NCBI GenBank assembly: GCA_946222885.1
Contig: CAMIAK010000024.1
Coordinates: forward strand, 1-15,471
Reading direction: 5' to 3'
DNA: 15,471 bases
From: an uncultured Nesterenkonia sp.
GTDB lineage: Bacteria > Actinomycetota > Actinomycetes > Actinomycetales > Micrococcaceae
Below are positions 1-6,192 of this stretch, piece by piece. The translations under genes were made by a program, and so were the position numbers. How positions within the stretch are numbered: position 1 is the stretch's first letter; every line of letters begins with the position of its first letter. The notes below the pieces were generated by a model. The model saw only the letters and a list, made by a program, of their open reading frames with translations. It had not been told where the DNA came from and searched no databases.

Positions 1-6
1 TTCCAT
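1..6 (-). CDS. possible start of a gene running off the left edge
   Basis: On the minus strand an ATG at 6-4 is followed by one more codon (Met-Glu) before the window ends. An AGGAG lies about 7 bases upstream, at correct spacing for a ribosome binding site. It would be the next gene after the 53-codon ORF, 117 bases away on the same strand. Two codons allow no statement about function, and the call rests on the binding site alone. Confidence 0.3.
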
Positions 7-123
7 CGCAACTCCTGAAGTTCAGGCTGTTGCAACCACCACTAGAAGCCAAGCGCTCCGGACGGCGAATATCTCCCTGAAGAGGGGACGCCGATTCAGT
101 CAGTGGGTCCTGCTCAGCGGGTC

Positions 124-285
124 CTACGCCGTGACCAGCATCCGACACTCCGCGTCGGCTGCGTCTTCCTCTGCGCGGCGCTCCAGGCGTGCACCGGGCA
201 GCGGCGGCAGCGCGGCGGCCGCCATGGCCAGGAAGGTGTCGGCCTCCGAATAGATCTGGGAGGCGAGGCTGTCGGTGAATGACAT
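124..285 (-). CDS. 53-aa small protein of unknown function behind a riboswitch-like leader
   Basis: I do not recognise this 53-residue protein. It starts ATG at 285 with AAAGGA six bases upstream (292-297) and ends in TAG at 126-124. The N-terminal part is mildly hydrophobic with an Ala/Leu/Pro-rich patch (residues 18-30). It is followed by a charged Arg/Glu/Asp stretch (32-45) and a single Cys at 47. There is no convincing signal peptide or membrane helix. It is the first ORF after the SAM-riboswitch-like leader at 306-390. That placement suggests either a small sulfur-responsive protein or a translated leader for the gene to its left. A longer reading of the same frame runs antisense through cysK and is a high-GC shadow; the binding site decides the start at 285. 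That the ORF is translated is inferred only from the Shine-Dalgarno and context. Confidence 0.5.
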   Translation of the reverse strand: MSFTDSLASQIYSEADTFLAMAAAALPPLPGARLERRAEEDAADAECRMLVTA

Positions 286-305
286 GGTGAGTCCTTTCCA
301 TCGTC

Positions 306-390
306 GGACCCTCGCGGATCCTCTGGCGGTAGCACCCGGCGGAGCGGAGTCCCCGGGTTGCTGCGGCGTCGTCGAGCCAGATCTCTCAGC
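306..390 (-). promoter_or_regulatory. SAM riboswitch-like leader (SAM-I/SAM-IV type)
   Basis: Read on the minus strand, the region carries the core of the SAM-I/SAM-IV clan. TCTGGC (381-376) pairs with GCCAGA (327-322) as a P1-like stem. GCAGCAACCC (364-355) pairs through its ACCCGG with CCGGGT in GGGTGCTACC, giving a P3-like stem that closes at the GCAACC/GGTGCTA junction. Next comes GGATCC-GCGA-GGGTCC (321-306), a six-pair hairpin with a GNRA loop, just before the Shine-Dalgarno of the 53-codon ORF. In known switches of this clan SAM binding lowers expression of sulfur or methionine genes. The usual long P2 arm is not evident, so a variant subclass or a look-alike is possible. The match is from memory of the consensus, not a covariance search. 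No clear promoter is visible just upstream, so it may be reached by read-through from cysK. Confidence 0.58.
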
Positions 391-421
391 CGCTCTGGAT
401 GGGTGTATGCGCTGACTGCGC

Positions 422-460
422 CTCTTCAGCCTAGCCGCTCTCAGCGGCTCAGCGGAAGAG
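422..460 (-). terminator. imperfect hairpin downstream of cysK
   Basis: A nested inverted repeat: an inner perfect 7-bp stem (433-439 with 443-449, 3-base loop) sits inside an outer 6-bp stem (422-427 with 455-460), with a mostly mismatched section between. It begins seven bases past the cysK stop codon, as a terminator would. No T-run follows it on the minus strand, so it may instead stabilise the mRNA end or be the 5' part of the leader that follows. Confidence 0.45.
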
Positions 461-466
461 TTATGT

Positions 467-1429
467 TCACACTGCTTCACCCGGGGTCGGGATCTCTCCG
501 CTGTAGAGGCCGGTGGAGAGGTAGCGCTCGCCGCTGTCGGCGAAGACCGTGACGATGGTCTTGCCCTCGTTCTCCGGGCGGACGGCCAGCTGCCCGGCCG
601 CATGCAGCGCAGCGCCGGAGGAGATGCCCACCAGCAGGCCCATGGACCCTGCCAGCTCGCGGGCCACCCGGTAGGCCTCGGCGCCGGGGACGTCGAGGAT
701 CTCATCGGCCAGCTCCAGCTCCAGGACCGGGGGCACGCCGTTGCCGCCGATGATGCCCTGGATCAGGTGCGGGTTGAATCCTTCGCCGCCGTTGCGCAGC
801 ACCGGGGCCTCGGCGGGCTCCACGGCGACCACCTTGACCTCGGGGTTCTGGGACTTCAGGTATTCGCCGGCACCGGTCATGGTGCCGCCGGTGCCGGTGG
901 TGGCCACGAAGAGGTCGACGCCGCCGTCGGTGTCCCGCCAGATCTCCGGCCCGGTGGTCTCGCGGTGGACCTTCGGGTTGGCCGGGTTGCCGCCCTGACC
1001 TGCGAGGAAGGCGCCGGGAGTCTCCTCCACGATCTTTCCCGCCCGCTGGTTCGCGCCCGCCATCGCGTCCTTGCCGGGGGTCAGCACCACCTCGGCCCCG
1101 AGTGCTTCCAGCAGGGAGCGGCGCTCCACGGAGGCGTCGTCGGGCATGGCGATGATGACCTTGTAGCCCAGTGCCGCGCCCACCCAGGCCAGGGCGATGC
1201 CGGTGTTGCCGCTGGAGGCCTCCACGATGGTCCCGCCCGGGGGGAGCTTCCCCTCGGCGATCGCGGTCTGCACGATCGACAGTGCGGTGCGGTCCTTCAC
1301 ATTGGAGGCCGGGTTGTAGAACTCCAGCTTCGCCAGAACCCGCGCCCGGGCGTCGGGGATCGCAGAGGTGACGTCGAGCAGGGGAGTGTTGCCGACCAGT
1401 TCGGTGGGGTTCGAGTAGATGCGGGCCAT
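467..1429 (-). CDS. cysK: cysteine synthase (O-acetylserine sulfhydrylase)
   Basis: A 320-residue PLP enzyme of the fold-type II OASS/CBS family, of normal length for CysK. It makes L-cysteine and acetate from O-acetylserine and sulfide in the cytoplasm. The PLP lysine is K45 in ASNVKDR. The phosphate-binding or substrate loop SSGNTG is at 72-77, GTGGT at 179-183, and the PLP-nitrogen serine region ISSGAAL at 269-275. The start ATG at 1429 has AGGAGG eight bases upstream. Two stretches differ from typical CysK: QGGNPANP where QF(E/D)NPANP is usual, and QGIIGGNGVPP where QGIGAGFxP is usual, so an alternative activated-serine donor cannot be excluded. It is transcribed divergently from the sulfur operon across a shared inverted repeat, which fits a role in capturing sulfide released by that operon. 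No cysE lies next to it. Confidence 0.9.
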   Translation of the reverse strand: MARIYSNPTELVGNTPLLDVTSAIPDARARVLAKLEFYNPASNVKDRTALSIVQTAIAEGKLPPGGTIVEASSGNTGIALAWVGAALGYKVIIAMPDDASVERRSLLEALGAEVVLTPGKDAMAGANQRAGKIVEETPGAFLAGQGGNPANPKVHRETTGPEIWRDTDGGVDLFVATTGTGGTMTGAGEYLKSQNPEVKVVAVEPAEAPVLRNGGEGFNPHLIQGIIGGNGVPPVLELELADEILDVPGAEAYRVARELAGSMGLLVGISSGAALHAAGQLAVRPENEGKTIVTVFADSGERYLSTGLYSGEIPTPGEAV

Positions 1430-1471
1430 GTCCCAATCCTCCTACATCGGCGGGGAGCTGCCCAGGCCGCC

Positions 1472-1530
1472 GTCATATATCCCGTCACAAAGATGAACTC
1501 ATGTGACGAAGTATTTGAACAATTTATCTT
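1472..1530. promoter_or_regulatory. divergent promoter region with candidate operator
   Basis: The 159-bp gap between cysK and the operon holds an AT-rich island in an otherwise GC-rich window. A perfect inverted repeat, CGTCACA (1483-1489) and TGTGACG (1502-1508) separated by 12 bases, lies at its centre. The right arm overlaps a candidate -35 (GTGACG, 1503-1508), followed after 16 bases by a -10 TATCTT (1525-1530) pointing into the operon and giving a leader of roughly 50 bases. Towards cysK a -10-like TATATG lies at 1479-1474 without a convincing -35, which would suit an activated promoter. The bound protein is unknown; the MocR regulator at the far end of the operon is the obvious candidate. 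Confidence 0.55.
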
Positions 1531-1588
1531 TCTTCACGGAACAATGGCAGCTGACCCCATCCGTGCGGCACGCATGCAAGGAGCCCAG

Positions 1589-2665
1589 ATGCCAGCCACC
1601 CTCCCCACCGCCCAGCGCCCGGCGGTCCACATCATCCACGACAACCCGGAGTGGATCCTGCCCTTCCAGGAGGCCTTCGCCGCCGAGGGCGTGGAGATCG
1701 TGGAATGGCTGCTCACGGAGGAGGGCCTGAGCGTAGACCTCTCCGTCGCGCCGCCGGAGGGCATCTTCTGGTCCCGGCTCAGCGCCTCCTCCCACACCCG
1801 TGCCCCGGAGCACGTCAAGGAGTACGGCCGCGCCGTGCTGACCTGGCTGGAGGCGGCCGGGCGCACCGTCATCAACGGCAGTGGCGTCTACGAGCTGGAG
1901 GTCAGCAAGATCCGCCAGCACCGGCTGCTGCAGAACGCCGGCTTCTCCGTGCCGCGCACCGCCGCGGTCTTCGGCCACTACGGACTTCCCGACGCCGCCC
2001 GCGGCTTCGAACCGCCCTTCATCACCAAGCACAACCAGGGCGGCAAGGGCCTGGGCGTCCGCCGCTTCGACTCCCACGCCGAGCTGGAGGCCGCGGCCGC
2101 GGAGTTCGCCCCCGGCGGCGGCAACGAGCCGGTGGACGGCATCACCCTCATCCAGGACTACGTCCAGCCCGCCGAGCCCTTCATCACCCGCGCGGAGTTC
2201 ATCGGCGGGACGCTGCACTACGCGGTCAAGGTGGACGTCTCCGGCGGCTCCTTCGAACTGTGCCCGGCCGAGGCCTGCGAGATCCCCCAGCCCGGGAGCT
2301 CCGGCCAGCCCGGAGAGCAGCCCGCATCCCAGCCCGCCGCCCGGCCCGGACTTGCCGCGGCCGCCTGTGAGGTCCCCGGGACGGGAGCCGGCGACGCCGG
2401 CGCCCCGCAGTTCGCCCGCCGGGAGGGGATCACCGGCGAGACTCCGCTGGTGCAGAGGCTGGAGGCCTTCCTGGCCGAGCAGGGCGTGCAGATCGCCGGG
2501 GTCGAGTTCATCGAGACCGCCGCCGGCGAGCAGGTGGTCTACGACATCAACACCAACACCAACTACAACCCCGCCGTGGAGTCCGCGGAGGCGGAGGCCG
2601 GCCGGCTTCCCGCCGCGCGGCGCATCGCGCAGCTTCTGAGCTCCCGGCTCGCGGAGGAGGGGTGA
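1589..2665 (+). CDS. RimK-like ATP-grasp ligase
   Basis: A 358-residue protein of the ATP-grasp fold, the family that joins a carboxylate to an amine (or similar) through an acyl-phosphate. The glycine-rich nucleotide loop is ITKHNQGGKGLGVRRF (145-160). A purine-pocket-like LIQDYVQPAEPFITR is at 187-201, and the metal-binding end is VYDINTNTNYN (317-327), as in RimK-type glutamate ligases. Residues 10-110 form the N-terminal pre-ATP-grasp part. A Pro/Gly/Ala-rich low-complexity insert (233-276) interrupts the domain just after FELCPAEAC. Start chosen at 1589 because AAGGAG lies five bases upstream; an in-frame ATG at 1574 (five residues longer) lacks one. It is the first gene of the operon. 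Substrates are unknown; beside LLM monooxygenases and metY it may condense an amino acid with an organosulfur substrate. Family assignment is firm; function is inference. Confidence 0.82.
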   Translation: MPATLPTAQRPAVHIIHDNPEWILPFQEAFAAEGVEIVEWLLTEEGLSVDLSVAPPEGIFWSRLSASSHTRAPEHVKEYGRAVLTWLEAAGRTVINGSGVYELEVSKIRQHRLLQNAGFSVPRTAAVFGHYGLPDAARGFEPPFITKHNQGGKGLGVRRFDSHAELEAAAAEFAPGGGNEPVDGITLIQDYVQPAEPFITRAEFIGGTLHYAVKVDVSGGSFELCPAEACEIPQPGSSGQPGEQPASQPAARPGLAAAACEVPGTGAGDAGAPQFARREGITGETPLVQRLEAFLAEQGVQIAGVEFIETAAGEQVVYDINTNTNYNPAVESAEAEAGRLPAARRIAQLLSSRLAEEG

Positions 2666-2667
2666 GC

Positions 2668-3573
2668 ATGGCTGACGAGACCGCACCCGTGCTCGGCCTG
2701 GCCCTCGGCGACGCCGCCCTGACCCGGCTGCTCGCGGACAGGGACCAGGAGGCCTTCACGGCCCTCTCCCGGGCGCTGGAGGGCACCGCAGGGGTCCTCT
2801 ACCTGGGAGGCGACCGGTTCCGCAGGACAGAGACCCCCTACCTGGACCCGCTTTTCGCCGCCCAGGCCCTGCTGACCCGGCTGCCCCATGCGGCCGCGCT
2901 GGTCAGCGTCAGCCCGGACCTGGAGCACCCCTTCAACTATGCCCGCCGCACGCTGACCGTGGACCACTACTCCCAGGGCCGGCTGGGCGTGGTGGTGGGC
3001 ACCCGGGACCGCCGGGCGCCCCGCCGGGCTGCCGAGGTCCCCTGGACCGGGACACCGGTGAGCTCGGCGCTGACCGCCGAGTTCCTGACCGTGCTGCGCG
3101 AGCTGTGGAACAGCTGGCCCAGGGAGTCGATCATCGCCGACGGCGGACGCGGCGTCTTCGCGGACTCTTCGCAGATCGTCAGCATCGACCATGAGAGCTC
3201 CTACTCCGTGGCCGGCCCGCTGAACGCCCCCTCCAGCATCCAGGGCGAGCCTCCGCTTGGCTGGCATCTGGCGGAGAAGGGGGAGCCGGCCGCTGAGCGG
3301 GAGGCGGCCGCAGAGGCCGAGCTGCTGATCGCTGAGGCCCAGGACGGCTGCCGGGTCACCCTCCGCGGCGGCAGCAGCGGCGACGACGACGCCGGCCGGG
3401 CCCTCCTGATCAGCGTCCCCACCGTGGAGCACCTGCAGGAGACCGCCGGCCGGCTTCCGGACCAGCAATCCTCTGCTTCCCCGGCCCGCGGCACTCTGCG
3501 CGAGCGGCTCGGGCTGCGGCCCCGCCGCCTGGACCTCGCCGCCTTCACCCCCACCTTCGGAGGAACGCCATGA
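2668..3573 (+). CDS. shortened luciferase-like (NtaA-family) flavin protein
   Basis: A 301-residue relative of the NtaA/SnaA/DszA luciferase-like monooxygenases, clearly shorter than the usual 420-450 residues. Family landmarks are present but weakened: YLDPLFAAQALLTRLPHAA (58-76), EHPFNYARRTLTVDHYSQGR (86-105), and FADSSQIVSIDHESSYSVAGPLNAPSSIQG (164-193), which matches the family pattern before the SPQGxPV strand. After that the second half of the barrel is missing and is replaced by an Ala/Glu-rich then Gly/Asp-rich linker (205-245). A family-like tail, TLRERLGLRP, follows at 276-285. Start ATG at 2668 sits seven bases after GGAGGAGG; a GTG at 2662 is too close to it. The gene follows the ligase stop by two bases and overlaps the next gene by ATGA. 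A non-catalytic or regulatory partner of the full-length enzyme (LuxF-like in concept) is the best guess; a decaying paralogue is the alternative. Confidence 0.72.
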   Translation: MADETAPVLGLALGDAALTRLLADRDQEAFTALSRALEGTAGVLYLGGDRFRRTETPYLDPLFAAQALLTRLPHAAALVSVSPDLEHPFNYARRTLTVDHYSQGRLGVVVGTRDRRAPRRAAEVPWTGTPVSSALTAEFLTVLRELWNSWPRESIIADGGRGVFADSSQIVSIDHESSYSVAGPLNAPSSIQGEPPLGWHLAEKGEPAAEREAAAEAELLIAEAQDGCRVTLRGGSSGDDDAGRALLISVPTVEHLQETAGRLPDQQSSASPARGTLRERLGLRPRRLDLAAFTPTFGGTP

Positions 3574-4856
3574 GCCGGACCGAACGCGACCTCATCCTCA
3601 ACGTCAACCTGCAGGGCTTCGGCCAGCGCCCGGCCTCCTGGCGCACCCAGGATGTGCAGGGCACGGAGCTGACCACCCGCGAGTTCTGGGAGGACCTGGG
3701 CCGCATCGCCGAGCGCGGGAAGCTCGACGCCGTCTTCTTCGCCGACCATCCCGCCCTGGCCAACCCGAACCTGCGCCCGCTGGGCATGGTGGAGCCCTTC
3801 CTGGCCCTGGAGGCCATGGCGGGGGTCACCGAGAACCTGGGCCTGGTGGGCTCGGCGTCGACCACCTACAACGACCCCTACGACCTCGCCGAGCGCCTGC
3901 TCAGCCTGGACGTCATCACCGGCGGGCGGCTGGCCTGGAACGCGGTCACCACCTACGCGAAGGGCGTCTCGAACAACTTCGGGATCACCGCCAACCCGGA
4001 CCGGCACACCCGCTACCGCCGCGCCGGGGAGTTCGCCGACGTCGTGCGCCGCCTCTGGGAGTCCGCGGCCACCGGGGAGACCGTGGTCCACCGAGGCGAG
4101 TTCTTCGACGTCGAGGGCCGGCTCAACGTGCCGGCCTCGCCCCAGGGCCATCCGGTGATCTTCCAGGCCGGGGGCTCCCCGGCCGGGCGTGACCTGGCCA
4201 GCCGGGTGGCCGACGCCGTGTTCTCCGTGGAGCTGCTGCTGGACCCCGCGGTGGAGAACTGCCGGGACGTCAAGGAGGGGGCCCGCCGCCACGGCCGCAG
4301 CCCCGACGACGTCAAGATCATCCCCGGCCTGTCCTTCGTCCTGGGCGGCACCGAGGAGGAGGCCCACCGCCGCTATGACGAGATGGAGGCGCTGGCCCCG
4401 GACGGCTACACGCTCAGCACTTTGGCGGACTACCTGGGGGAGGAGATCAAGGAGGCGGACCTGGACGCCCCGGTCCCGGACGCGATCCTGGACCGCGAGG
4501 TCGACGAGGCCACCTTCCACCGCTCACTGTCCTACCAGCAGGGCATCGTCCGCTGGATCCGGGAGAACAACACCAGCCTGCGGGATGTGCTGCGGAACTT
4601 CGGCGGCTACGGCGCCCGGATCATCGTGGGCACCCCGGAACAGGTCGCGGACAGCATCGAGCACTGGTACCGCGCCGGAGCGGCCGACGGCTTCAACCTG
4701 ATGTGCGACGAGTTCCCGCGCGGGCTGGAGTCCTTCGTGGACCATGTGGTCCCGCTGCTGCAGGAGCGCGGCATCCATAAGCGCGACTACGCCCACTCCA
4801 CGCTGCGCGAGCGGGTGCGGAACCAGGGCCGGATCTACGAGGGAGCCGCCCTATGA
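3570..4856 (+). CDS. FMN-dependent LLM monooxygenase (NtaA/SnaA/DszA/CmoJ family)
   Basis: A full-length 428-residue TIM-barrel monooxygenase that would use reduced FMN and O2, delivered by a separate flavin reductase. Family landmarks are intact: LDAVFFADHP (52-61), the EPFLALEAMAG helix (75-85), ASTTYNDPYDLAERLLSLDVITGGRLAWNAVTTY (96-129), VPASPQGHPVIFQAGGSPAGRDLA (187-210), GFNLM near residue 374, and the family-typical C-terminal FVDHVVPLLQERG. Members cleave C-S or C-N bonds: nitrilotriacetate (NtaA), dibenzothiophene sulfone (DszA), and S-substituted cysteines in Bacillus. With metY directly behind it, C-S cleavage of an organosulfur compound is the most likely role, but the substrate cannot be read from sequence. 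It starts at ATG 3570, overlapping the previous stop, with GGAGGA five bases upstream. No FMN reductase gene is present in the window. Confidence 0.87.
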   Translation: MSRTERDLILNVNLQGFGQRPASWRTQDVQGTELTTREFWEDLGRIAERGKLDAVFFADHPALANPNLRPLGMVEPFLALEAMAGVTENLGLVGSASTTYNDPYDLAERLLSLDVITGGRLAWNAVTTYAKGVSNNFGITANPDRHTRYRRAGEFADVVRRLWESAATGETVVHRGEFFDVEGRLNVPASPQGHPVIFQAGGSPAGRDLASRVADAVFSVELLLDPAVENCRDVKEGARRHGRSPDDVKIIPGLSFVLGGTEEEAHRRYDEMEALAPDGYTLSTLADYLGEEIKEADLDAPVPDAILDREVDEATFHRSLSYQQGIVRWIRENNTSLRDVLRNFGGYGARIIVGTPEQVADSIEHWYRAGAADGFNLMCDEFPRGLESFVDHVVPLLQERGIHKRDYAHSTLRERVRNQGRIYEGAAL

Positions 4857-6181
4857 GCGTCCAGGGCCTCCCGCACCAGGACGACGCCGGCAGCCCGTTC
4901 CCGGAGCACGGCTTCTCCACCCAGCAGGTGCACGCCGGCCAGCATCCGGAGGGTGCCCACGGCGCCCGGGTGACCCCCATCTACCAGACCGCCGGATACG
5001 TCTTCGAGGACTTCGACGACGCCGCCCGCCGGTTCTCCGGGGAGGGCGACGGGTTCATCTACACCCGGCTGAACAACCCCACCGCCATGGCCGTGGAGCG
5101 CAAGCTCGCCGCCCTGGAGAACGGGCAGCACGCCATCCTGGTCTCCTCCGGGCAGGCGGCCACGTTCATTGCCACCGGCGGGATCCTCCAGGCCGGGGAC
5201 CACATCCTCACTGCCCCCAGCATCTATGAGGGGTCCCGGGCGATCTTCCGAGTGAACTACAAGCGCTGGGGCATCGAGGCCGAGTTCATCGAGAACCCCA
5301 ACGACCTCGACGAATGGCGCCGCAAGGTCCGCCCCACCACCAAGCTGTTCTTCGGCGAGGCCATCCCGAACCCCAAGAACGACCTGATCGACCTGGAGGG
5401 CATCGCCTCGGCGGCCCACGAGTCCCAGGTGCCGTTCATCGTGGACAGCACGGTGGCGACCCCCTACCAGCTGCGCCCGCTGGACCACGGGGCTGACGTC
5501 GTCGTCCATTCGGCCTCCAAGTTCCTGGCCGGCCAGGGCTCGGCGCTCGCCGGGGCCGTCATCGACGCCGGCCGCTTCGACTACGCCGCGCTGCCGGAGA
5601 AGTTCCCGCAGCTGGCCGTGCCCGTCAACGGCGCCTCCGGGCCGAGCTTCACCGAGAAGTACGGCCCGGAGGCCTATCACCATGCGGTCAAGACCCACAT
5701 GATGGGCCGGCTGGGCCCCACTGTCTCCCCGTTCAACGCCTTCCTGCTGCAGCAGGGGCTGGAGACCCTCTCGGTGCGCATGGACCGGCATGCCTCCAGC
5801 GCTCTCGCGCTGGCCCGCTGGCTGGAGGACCACCCGGCGGTGGAGTCGGTGGACCACGGCGGCTTGGAGTCCAGCCCCTTCCACCACCTGGCGCAGAAGT
5901 ACCTGCCCCGGGGCCAGGGGTCGGTCTTCTCCTTCACCGTGGCCGGCGGCACCGAATCCGCCCGGGCCGTCTACGACGCCCTGCGGACCATCACCCGGAT
6001 GACCCACATCGGTGACGTGCGGACCATGGTCCTGCACCCGGCCACCACCACCCATTCCAAGCTCAGCCAGGCCGAGCGTGACTCGGCCGGCATCCATGAC
6101 GGCCTGCTGCGCCTCTCCGTCGGCCTGGAGGACCCCGAGGACCTCATCGCCGACCTGGACCAGGCGCTGGCCCGCATCTGA
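4853..6181 (+). CDS. metY: O-acetylhomoserine sulfhydrylase (MetY-type)
   Basis: A 442-residue fold-type I PLP enzyme of the Cys/Met metabolism family. It would join sulfide (or methanethiol) to O-acetylhomoserine to give homocysteine (or methionine). FIYTRLNNPT (68-77) carries the Tyr/Arg phosphate-binding motif. SSGQAAT (98-104) is the cofactor-phosphate loop, IVDSTVATPY (196-205) holds the PLP-ring Asp, and HSASKFLAGQGSALAG (219-234) holds the Schiff-base K223. HPATTTHSKLS near residue 396 contains the carboxylate-binding segment. The length and the insertion around 250-290 favour MetY over the shorter MetB and MetZ. Most family members read GGHG where this one reads AGQG. The start overlaps the monooxygenase stop (ATGA at 4853), behind GAGGGAG. 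Its place directly after the monooxygenase suggests it traps the inorganic sulfur or thiol released there. Confidence 0.88.
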   Translation: MSVQGLPHQDDAGSPFPEHGFSTQQVHAGQHPEGAHGARVTPIYQTAGYVFEDFDDAARRFSGEGDGFIYTRLNNPTAMAVERKLAALENGQHAILVSSGQAATFIATGGILQAGDHILTAPSIYEGSRAIFRVNYKRWGIEAEFIENPNDLDEWRRKVRPTTKLFFGEAIPNPKNDLIDLEGIASAAHESQVPFIVDSTVATPYQLRPLDHGADVVVHSASKFLAGQGSALAGAVIDAGRFDYAALPEKFPQLAVPVNGASGPSFTEKYGPEAYHHAVKTHMMGRLGPTVSPFNAFLLQQGLETLSVRMDRHASSALALARWLEDHPAVESVDHGGLESSPFHHLAQKYLPRGQGSVFSFTVAGGTESARAVYDALRTITRMTHIGDVRTMVLHPATTTHSKLSQAERDSAGIHDGLLRLSVGLEDPEDLIADLDQALARI

Positions 6182-6192
6182 GAGGAACCGCT

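Noticed and set aside
29..36. Palindrome GTTGCAAC near the left edge
   Set aside because: An 8-bp palindrome alone is expected by chance at this scale; no flanking operator features or identifiable promoter around it.
602..1588. Long upstream in-frame extension of the ATP-grasp gene, antisense to cysK
   Set aside because: It has no family features and is a frame shadow of cysK; the ribosome binding site and the start of the ATP-grasp similarity place the start at 1589.
1499..2686. Long minus-strand ORF (395 codons) opposite the ATP-grasp gene, and similar long antisense ORFs opposite the transporter and binding-protein genes
   Set aside because: They are Gly/Ala/Arg/Leu/Val-biased antisense shadows typical of GC-rich coding DNA, with no motifs and no ribosome binding sites.
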